33,944 nucleotides of DNA from Kiritimatiellia bacterium (lineage in GTDB: Bacteria; Verrucomicrobiota; Kiritimatiellia; SS1-B-03-39; UBA6053), in contig JAPYUI010000015.1 in NCBI GenBank assembly GCA_029936175.1, forward strand, positions 9,815 through 43,758, given 5' to 3'. Of this stretch, positions 27,229 to 33,944 are shown piece after piece (the stretch's first letter is position 1; the number at the start of each line of letters is the position of its first letter). The position numbers were made by a program, and so were the translations under genes. Below the pieces are notes generated by a model. That model saw only the letters and a program-made list of their open reading frames with translations. It did no database searches and had not been told where the DNA came from.

Positions 27229-27323
27229 TAATGCCCAGCGGCAAGAGTCCACCCGCTGCGACGAGCCCTTTCGGGTCAATCATTTTAGTTGAAACAGCGT
27301 TCACTTTCCCCTAGGTTGCGCCC

Positions 27324-28865
27324 ATGTCTTCAACCCTGTCCAAGGTCTTTTCAGGCGGCATCTTCGGGATCGACGCCTTCACGGTGGAAATCGAGGTCGA
27401 TGCCGGCCATGGCGACCCGAAAATCGTGATGGTGGGCCTGCCGGACATGGCGGTCAAGGAAAGCCAGGACCGGGTGTGGACCGCCCTGCTCAACAGCGGA
27501 TTCGCCCCGCCGCCGGGACGCACCACGATCAACCTCGCGCCCGCCGACGTGCGGAAGGAAGGGCCTTCGTTCGACCTGCCGATCGCCCTGGGCATGCTCG
27601 CGGCGACCAACCAGCTGAACCAGGGCGCACTCGAGCCCTACACCGTCATCGGCGAGCTCGCGCTCAGCGGCGAAGTCCGCAAGGTGAAGGGTATCCTCCC
27701 GGTGACCCTGAACGCCCGCGAGGCGGGGCGCGAACGGATCATCGTGCCGACAAGCAACGCGGAGGAGGCCGCGGTCGTCGAGGGGATCGAAGTCTACCCG
27801 GCGAACAACCTGCGCCAGGTCGTCGAGTTCCTGAACGGCAACGAGGATATCCCCGCCAAGCGGGTCGATCTCGAGAGCCTCTTCGACGTGGCCAGCCAGT
27901 ACGAGGTCGACTTTGCCGAGGTCAAGGGCCAGGAGTACGCCAAGCGCGCCATCGAGGTGGCGGTCGCGGGGGGGCACAACCTGCTCAAGATCGGTCCCCC
28001 GGGAACCGGCAAGACCATGATCGCGAAACGCATCGCGTCGATCCTTCCACCCATGTCGCTCGAGGAAGCCCTGGAAACGACGAAGATCCACAGCATCGCC
28101 GGCACCCTGCCGGCCAAGCAGGCCCTGATCGGGAAGCGCCCCTATCGCTCGCCGCATCACACGGTGTCGGATGCCGGCCTGCTCGGCGGCGGTGCCTACC
28201 CCGTCCCGGGTGAGGTGAGCCTGGCGCACCACGGGATTCTTTTTCTCGACGAGCTGCCCGAGTTCGCGCGCAATGTGCTCGAGGTCATGCGCCAACCCCT
28301 CGAGGACGGCCAGGTCACGATCTCGCGTGCGGCCGCGACCGTGACTTTCCCCTGTCAATTCATGCTGGTCGCCGCGATGAACCCCTGCCCCTGTGGGTAC
28401 CACGGCGATTCGCAGCGGGAATGTCGTTGCTCACCCAAGCAAATCACCAGCTACCGCAACCGGATCTCCGGCCCCCTGCTCGACCGGATCGACATCCATA
28501 TCGAGGTGCCCTCGGTGAACTACAACGAGCTCTCGAGCATGGAACCCGGAGAGCCCTCCTCCGCCATTCGCGAGCGGGTCATCCGGGCCCGGAAAACCCA
28601 GCAGGAGCGTTTCAGCGATCTCCCCCACGTCCATTGCAATGCCAACATGGGCGCGCGTGAACTGGCGAAGTACGGTCTCCTCCAGCCGGAAGCCCAGGAG
28701 ATGATGAAGATGGCGATCAACGAGCTGAATTTCAGCGCCCGGGCCTACGACCGTATCCTCAAGGTCTCCCGCACCATCGCCGACCTCGCCGCCAGTGAGA
28801 CCATTGAGGGTGAGTACGTGGCGGAAGCGATCCAGTACCGCACCCTCGACCGGCAACTGTGGTAG
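27324..28865 (+). CDS. comM: YifB/ComM-family Mg-chelatase-like AAA+ ATPase
   Basis: VEIEVDAGHGDPKIVMVGLPDMAVKESQDRVWTALLNSGF; INLAPADVRKEGPSFDLPIALG; IGPPGTGKTMIAKRIASILPP; FRSPHHT-type PYRSPHHTVSDAGLLGGG. Confidence 0.96.
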   Translation: MSSTLSKVFSGGIFGIDAFTVEIEVDAGHGDPKIVMVGLPDMAVKESQDRVWTALLNSGFAPPPGRTTINLAPADVRKEGPSFDLPIALGMLAATNQLNQGALEPYTVIGELALSGEVRKVKGILPVTLNAREAGRERIIVPTSNAEEAAVVEGIEVYPANNLRQVVEFLNGNEDIPAKRVDLESLFDVASQYEVDFAEVKGQEYAKRAIEVAVAGGHNLLKIGPPGTGKTMIAKRIASILPPMSLEEALETTKIHSIAGTLPAKQALIGKRPYRSPHHTVSDAGLLGGGAYPVPGEVSLAHHGILFLDELPEFARNVLEVMRQPLEDGQVTISRAAATVTFPCQFMLVAAMNPCPCGYHGDSQRECRCSPKQITSYRNRISGPLLDRIDIHIEVPSVNYNELSSMEPGEPSSAIRERVIRARKTQQERFSDLPHVHCNANMGARELAKYGLLQPEAQEMMKMAINELNFSARAYDRILKVSRTIADLAASETIEGEYVAEAIQYRTLDRQLW

Positions 28866-28900
28866 ACCGCGCCATCGCCAGGTGCGATCGGTCTGTTGGA

Positions 28901-28932
28901 AAAGACCAGGCTCAAGAAGGAAGCCTTCAAGG
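28901..28932 (+). repeat. Imperfect direct repeat, left copy, flanking the PQQ-propeller gene
   Basis: aaagaccaggctcaagaaggaagccttcaagg; by-eye alignment to 33763-33795 with few mismatches and one 1-nt indel. Confidence 0.45.
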
Positions 28933-28954
28933 ATTTGAAGCCGTTGTTTGTGAA

Positions 28955-29002
28955 GTGAGGGGGGCAATCAAATGGAATGAATGGAGCCCGTACCCCCCTC
29001 AC
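28955..29002. repeat. Inverted repeat spanning the end of the PQQ-protein gene in the convergent intergenic region
   Basis: GTGAGGGGGG (28955-28964) and CCCCCCTCAC (28993-29002), perfect 10-bp arms, 28-nt spacer. Confidence 0.7.
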
Positions 29003-32000
29003 TCCTTCTCATACGCGATGATCAACTCGGGTGGGGCTATGCCTTCTCTGGAATCGTATCGGATTCCATCGGTTGAGGTCGGACGTAACAGGATCGAAAT
29101 TTCACTGAGCCCATCGAGTTGAATCGCGAGAGGACGTTCGACAAATTCCTTCTCCCCTACCATTCCGATGACCCCGATTTTCCTCTTCGCCAACGGCCGG
29201 TGGGCAAAAGTGATCTTCTTTTCATCCCATTCGCCTTCGACGGTATAGACCGCCCCGGCATCCTTACTGCCCGGTCCTCCACATTTCAGCCTCAATTTGA
29301 CCGCGATTGGTTTACCGGGCAAATCAGCGAGACTGAACTTGATGAAAACCATCCCGTAGTCCACATCTCCCATGTTGGATCCACCGCCATCCACGGCAAT
29401 CGACTTGTTATTACCCTCGTTCCGATCAGGGTACTTCTGCGACACCCGACTATCAGCAACCGGATTCAATGAGACCGTCGGCTTGCCCGCCGGCCATTCA
29501 GGCATGGTGTAGAGACTGGGTGGCTTTGGCTTATCCAGATCCGCCGTCCGAATGATTTCGATCGCGTTGATTGAAGGAACCGCTCCAGACCGGTCTGACA
29601 GGGCCAACTCCATTTCCAGGTAATCAAAAACCTCAATGCCCTTGATTTCCTTCACGACCTCCAGAAAGGCGCCACCCGCCTCTTGGTCGATCCTAAAATC
29701 AGAAGCAACCATTTCCTCCTGCACGAAGATATTGAAGGGCCGGTTGAGCTTGGCGAGCTTCTCTGTCTCAGCGAAGTAGAGCCGCACCGTGTAAATACCC
29801 GGCATGTCCTTCTTACCGATGACAGGAATACCAAAGCGAACATTGCCACGATAACCACTGGTATGCAGCCAGGGGCGTTTCGATCCGCGGACCTTGCCCA
29901 CTGCGGAAAGTCGACGCTCAATCTTCAATTGGGTTCCTTCCACATCAAATCCGAGCTTCAATTCCAGCTCCCGCGTCTTGGAACTTCCTTTCGGCCGGGG
30001 ATAAGCCAGCCAGAGTTTTCCATCCACATCACGACGATCTCCCGGTGCGCCGAGATTAACGCTCAGGTGCTTGATCGGCAGGGTCTCCCCTGGAGCATTG
30101 AAGACACCCCAACCCCGGTCCTGATCCTCGTTCACCGGCTCAAGAGTGACGGTGGATTGAATGGCAAAAAGACACTGGCAGCCAGCGCTTGCCTCCGGAA
30201 TATGCACCAGACCATTGGCGGGAATCATATTGATGGTGCAGCCCGTGCGCATCCCGGCAAAGTGCGTCACACCATTGTCCTTGTTTAAATCGTAATAGGC
30301 CGTGGAAGCACTGCGGAAAAACATGATATTTTCCGTGGCTGCCACATGCCCGCAATGATGTCCGGAACGAATGAACCGCCATGGAGTCTCTTCGCCTGTG
30401 GTGGGGTGTTTCCTCATCTTGGGCTTCCCGGTGTAAAGGTCATACGCCCATGGTTCAGCGATGATGGTATCACCCGCCATGATCGGACGGATGCGATAGT
30501 CTGCCTCCCTGGACCAGAGTTCCTGACCCGTCCCCGCGTCCACCACCGACACCTTGCGCTGCTTGAATTCCCCGGAGATAAATTGATCCCAATAATGGCC
30601 ATTGCCACTGGCACCGGCTAAAACCAGTTTCCCATTCTTATACATCATCATCAATTCACCATGACTGCGATGAATCCCCGTACACTCGGTAAGGTCGAGC
30701 GCATCGGTCCAAAGTTCCTTCCCTGTCTGCAAGTCCAGAGCCACCGCCAGTTGGAGATCTGCCGCCTTGATCCGAGCCTCCGCAATCCGCTTTTCCTCAC
30801 CCTTGAGCCGCGCCAGCTCAGTCTTGTCCTTCTGGAGTTCCGCCTCCCTTTGCCAAGCGGTCATCTTGGAGTTGATCAAAAACGCCTTGTCATCACCCAG
30901 GGCAATGCAGAGCTGCGCAATGTTATTGCCCGAATAGGTCCACAACAGTTTCTTGCTGACCACGTCGTAAGCAAAAAGAGCCTTTGAATAATTGGCGCTC
31001 AAAAGGTCTGAAATACTCCCGACCAACACCTTCCCGTTCAGCCCCAAATATCCCCACTTGCTCTTACGGTTCTTAAGCGCTTCCGGAAGCGGGTAAACAT
31101 GCAGGAGCCTACCCGTCGCTGGATCGAATTGCTGACATTCCGTCTGGGTGGCCAGAAACACGCCTTTCTCCGAAGCCACAATCGCCCCCGGAAAGGTCCG
31201 CGTTCTCAAGCGCGGTCCGCCGGTATAGGACTGCTCCCAAAGCTTGGTTCCATTGTAAGCGTCATAGGCAAGAACGACACTCCGCCCAACAATGAACATG
31301 CGTCCATCCAACGCGACAGGAGGTGAGCCCTGGGTATGACGATTGATCATGTCGGTGGGCCCCGGATCCCCAAACCACAAGACCCCGAGTGGTGCTTTCA
31401 ATCGCGATTCCCGGCTTGAGGAGGTGTTCCCCGAATTGGCGTATTGATGCGTCCATGCTCCGGCTCCTGCAAGCCCTCCGCGCGTCACTCTCCCTCCTTC
31501 AACAGGACCGAGCTCCAACGAGTTCAGGAACGTAGCCACTTTGGGTTCAAACTTCTTTTCCCCCTTCGATTTTTTATCAAATAGCCCGAGCATCACCGTG
31601 CCTCCCAAAGGCCGCACCGTCCGCGCCACGTCTTTCGGGTTCCCTGGAATCCGTCCATCGAAGAACGCTGATTCGGACACCACCAAGTTGGCAAAATAGT
31701 TTGAGAAAGGAAGCTGGTTGGGATCACCATGAGCCACACTGATGCGCGAACCATAAAGCCCTGTCTTCGCCAATATTTTCCGAACCTTTGCGACAATGGA
31801 TGCATCCGATTCGATGGCGATAATCTTTAATTCACTTTGCTTCGCCAATTCATAGGCCATTTCACCCGTTCTCAGCCCCAATACCAGGCAGAATCCACGG
31901 CCGGGGTTTGCCTGTTCCAGCATGGCAGCCACTTCGTTCCGAATCAGTTCGGACATGTCCCCGCTCGGGAAGTGAAGGGCTCCTGGATCATCTGCACGCA

Positions 32001-33489
32001 CAACAGTGGGAGCTATTACATCACCCGCCTGAAAACAATAAATCCGGCCGGTATCAGAGCTCACCAACAACGAGCCATTGGCGACGGCCAAACCCGCTGC
32101 CTTCCCATCCACCTTACCGCGCCAAACTTCCTTTCCTGTCTTCGCATCCAGTCCCACGACAAACCCACCACCACCTGCGAACAACATGTCAGGTGTTCCA
32201 ACCAATGAGGCATTCGCTTCGATCGAGGTCGTCCAGATAGTGGCCTTGCCTTTGGATTCCTTTTCGAAGGTGGCTTCCTCCCTGGTCAACCTGGCGAGCA
32301 AGGCCTTCAACTCGGGAACCTCCTTCTTCAAGGCCTCGATCCTGACCTCATTTCGCACCTTCTTCTTTTCCTCTTCCCGCAATTCTGCACGCCTGACCGC
32401 ATAGAGATACTGTGGATCATCTTTTTCCCGCCCATCATGACGCTGCTTCATCTCCAGAAGCTTGCGCGTGGCTTCGGCATACTTGTTCCGATAAATCGCT
32501 TCAATGGTTTCGTCACCGACCATGTAGGAAATCTCACCATCAATCACCGTGCGACGCCCGGTAAACCAACCAAAGCCCGTGCGGCCGGTTTCAGCATCAA
32601 AGGCGACATTCTGATTGGCCCCACAAAGAAGCTGGCCATCCACCAAGACGCCATAGGTGCCTCCAATAATTCCCGACGCCCGCCAGCTACTGTTGGCCTG
32701 GAACTTCATGCGCCCATCCTTGCGATAAAACGCCGCCGGCAAATCACGACCGGAAGGCGAATACAACAACTCGTCCGTGGCCAACAAATACCCCTGCGGG
32801 GAAAAGCGGTTACGATTCGAGTTCTCTGCACCGAGCCCATCATTCATCCAGATCTTGGCTCCTGTTTCCGCATTGAACGCAGCCATCATTACGCCCTCAT
32901 GGGGAAATACGCCTGCACCGCAGTAGGCAATTCCATCTTCCACAATCACATCGGTGCGCAATGGCCAGCGTGAAATCATGCGTCCATTGCCGAGCTGACG
33001 CCGCCCATCCGGCCCGAGATACGCGCTCCAGATCGCCTTGCCCGAAAGGGCATCCAGACAATAGAGCCGTCCATCATCCGAACCGAAATACAAACGCCCA
33101 TCTGCAATCGTCGGTGCCAGGCGAACAGGACCCCCGGTGAAGAAGGTCCAACGGATCTTCCCTGTTTTTAGATTGAGACCGTAGACCTGGTCATCCGCTG
33201 ACGAACCGAAGTAAACATGGTTCCCACCCACCGTAACCTGGAAGGCATTGTCATAATCCACGCGATGGACTTCTTCATGGCCTTCAACAACACCCGGGAT
33301 CGGCGCTTGCCAAGCAGCAGCGGGCGCACTTGGGGAAACAAAGGTCCATATATTCACCAGTGACGACGGGATGGATTCCGAGGTTCGTCCACCGCGGGAG
33401 TAATCATGAAGGTGGGTCGGCCAGTCTTCTGAAAAAGAGGAAAAGGAAGTCGCAAAGAATAGGATAGCGATCAAAGCCGGGAAAAGCAT
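28999..33489 (-). CDS. Secreted multidomain protein: PQQ-like beta-propeller repeats, embedded methyltransferase-fold segment, malectin-like domain, DNRLRE-like C-terminus
   Basis: Signal peptide MLFPALIAILFFATSFSSFS (start at 33489, not 33636). Repeats such as VYGLNLKTGKIRWTF, LYCLDALSGKAIW, VVGLDAKTGKEVWRG. MTase-like CLVLGLRTGEMAYELAKQ...IAIESDASIVAKVRKIL. Malectin-like GIYTVRLYFAETEKLAKLNRPFNIFVQ...PSINAIEII. C-terminal SLNPVADSRVSQKYPDRNEG...VFIKFSLADLPG. Confidence 0.85.
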   Translation of the reverse strand: MLFPALIAILFFATSFSSFSEDWPTHLHDYSRGGRTSESIPSSLVNIWTFVSPSAPAAAWQAPIPGVVEGHEEVHRVDYDNAFQVTVGGNHVYFGSSADDQVYGLNLKTGKIRWTFFTGGPVRLAPTIADGRLYFGSDDGRLYCLDALSGKAIWSAYLGPDGRRQLGNGRMISRWPLRTDVIVEDGIAYCGAGVFPHEGVMMAAFNAETGAKIWMNDGLGAENSNRNRFSPQGYLLATDELLYSPSGRDLPAAFYRKDGRMKFQANSSWRASGIIGGTYGVLVDGQLLCGANQNVAFDAETGRTGFGWFTGRRTVIDGEISYMVGDETIEAIYRNKYAEATRKLLEMKQRHDGREKDDPQYLYAVRRAELREEEKKKVRNEVRIEALKKEVPELKALLARLTREEATFEKESKGKATIWTTSIEANASLVGTPDMLFAGGGGFVVGLDAKTGKEVWRGKVDGKAAGLAVANGSLLVSSDTGRIYCFQAGDVIAPTVVRADDPGALHFPSGDMSELIRNEVAAMLEQANPGRGFCLVLGLRTGEMAYELAKQSELKIIAIESDASIVAKVRKILAKTGLYGSRISVAHGDPNQLPFSNYFANLVVSESAFFDGRIPGNPKDVARTVRPLGGTVMLGLFDKKSKGEKKFEPKVATFLNSLELGPVEGGRVTRGGLAGAGAWTHQYANSGNTSSSRESRLKAPLGVLWFGDPGPTDMINRHTQGSPPVALDGRMFIVGRSVVLAYDAYNGTKLWEQSYTGGPRLRTRTFPGAIVASEKGVFLATQTECQQFDPATGRLLHVYPLPEALKNRKSKWGYLGLNGKVLVGSISDLLSANYSKALFAYDVVSKKLLWTYSGNNIAQLCIALGDDKAFLINSKMTAWQREAELQKDKTELARLKGEEKRIAEARIKAADLQLAVALDLQTGKELWTDALDLTECTGIHRSHGELMMMYKNGKLVLAGASGNGHYWDQFISGEFKQRKVSVVDAGTGQELWSREADYRIRPIMAGDTIIAEPWAYDLYTGKPKMRKHPTTGEETPWRFIRSGHHCGHVAATENIMFFRSASTAYYDLNKDNGVTHFAGMRTGCTINMIPANGLVHIPEASAGCQCLFAIQSTVTLEPVNEDQDRGWGVFNAPGETLPIKHLSVNLGAPGDRRDVDGKLWLAYPRPKGSSKTRELELKLGFDVEGTQLKIERRLSAVGKVRGSKRPWLHTSGYRGNVRFGIPVIGKKDMPGIYTVRLYFAETEKLAKLNRPFNIFVQEEMVASDFRIDQEAGGAFLEVVKEIKGIEVFDYLEMELALSDRSGAVPSINAIEIIRTADLDKPKPPSLYTMPEWPAGKPTVSLNPVADSRVSQKYPDRNEGNNKSIAVDGGGSNMGDVDYGMVFIKFSLADLPGKPIAVKLRLKCGGPGSKDAGAVYTVEGEWDEKKITFAHRPLAKRKIGVIGMVGEKEFVERPLAIQLDGLSEISILLRPTSTDGIRYDSREGIAPPELIIAYEKE

Positions 33490-33762
33490 ATGGTCAGGAT
33501 CCTTTCGCGAATCGACGGGAGGGGGCTGGATTGGGTGCATGAGATCAACGGTCTGGTTCAAAGTTGCCGGCAAGAGACGAGCCATCCGGGACCCGAATTC
33601 ATCCATTCCAATGGAGTGAAGACCCAAACCCGGCATAGGGCAAGTTGTAGCGCAGCCTGTATGCCCTGAATGGATCTCACGCCCCCACTAACGGATAGGA
33701 ATTTGCTTTTACCTGAATCACTCACCCGGCCCTCCATTTGCGGTTAACCACGCTTGATGCAC

Positions 33763-33795
33763 AAATACTAGGCTCAAGGAGGAGGCGTTTCAAGG
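33763..33795 (+). repeat. Imperfect direct repeat, right copy, flanking the PQQ-propeller gene
   Basis: aaatactaggctcaaggaggaggcgtttcaagg. Confidence 0.45.
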
Positions 33796-33869
33796 CTGGA
33801 ACGGCCGCTTCGGGACCCATATAGTGATCATGATGTAGCAACACGCAGCCATGTCGGCCACAAGGCCTT

Positions 33870-33942
33870 TTCAAGGCAGGGCCCGCCCCTTATCGTCCAT
33901 GAGCGCGATCAGCTTCATCCCGGAACCACCGCGTGGACAGTC
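33870..33942 (-). pseudogene. Possible transposase remnant (IS5-like), truncated by window edge
   Basis: Reverse-strand reading DCPRGGSGMKLIALMDDKGRALP*, resembling the RGG-x-TKIHAL-x-D-x-x-G-x-P segment of IS5-type DDE transposases. Very short. Confidence 0.25.
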
Positions 33943-33944
33943 AA

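Noticed and set aside
27351-28403. 350-aa minus-strand ORF
   Set aside because: Antisense to comM; no independent evidence of coding.
28999-33489. PQQ-dependent alcohol dehydrogenase
   Set aside because: Propeller repeats are present, but the malectin-like, DNRLRE-like and methyltransferase-fold segments and the coiled-coil insertions do not fit a quinoprotein dehydrogenase.
1-33944. CRISPR arrays, rRNA or tRNA genes
   Set aside because: No regularly spaced repeats, rRNA-like stretches or convincing tRNA cloverleafs were noticed by eye; a tRNAscan/Infernal run would be needed to exclude small RNAs.

Overview
High-GC bacterial window, probably Verrucomicrobiota-like (inferred from gene content only). 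Positions 1-13043 hold a tightly packed, co-directional minus-strand operon. It combines a Wzm/Wzt-type ABC polysaccharide exporter with enzymes for an unusual CMP-activated ulosonic-acid-type sugar: NeuB-like synthase, SpsF/NeuA-like cytidylyltransferase, GSA-aminomutase-like aminotransferase, SDR, three Gfo/Idh/MocA oxidoreductases, a SAM methyltransferase and an SGNH protein. It ends in E1-alpha, E1-beta and a truncated lipoyl-E2 gene of a 2-oxoacid dehydrogenase complex. A GbsR/MarR-like regulator with clustered TCTAAAA/TTTTAGA half-sites lies upstream, next to a membrane-anchored SGNH protein with a TPR-like insertion. The middle is mostly housekeeping: RdgC-like protein, amidohydrolase, NifA-like sigma-54 activator, NadE, type II glutamine synthetase, TrpD, dGTPase, NUDIX, UvrD/PcrA-like helicase, ComM/YifB. 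The right end holds a ~4.5 kb gene of visibly lower GC. It encodes a secreted PQQ-type beta-propeller protein with an embedded methyltransferase-fold segment, coiled-coil insertions, a malectin-like domain and a DNRLRE-like C-terminus. Imperfect direct repeats and a possible transposase remnant flank it. All calls come from reading the sequence and supplied translations; no database search was run.
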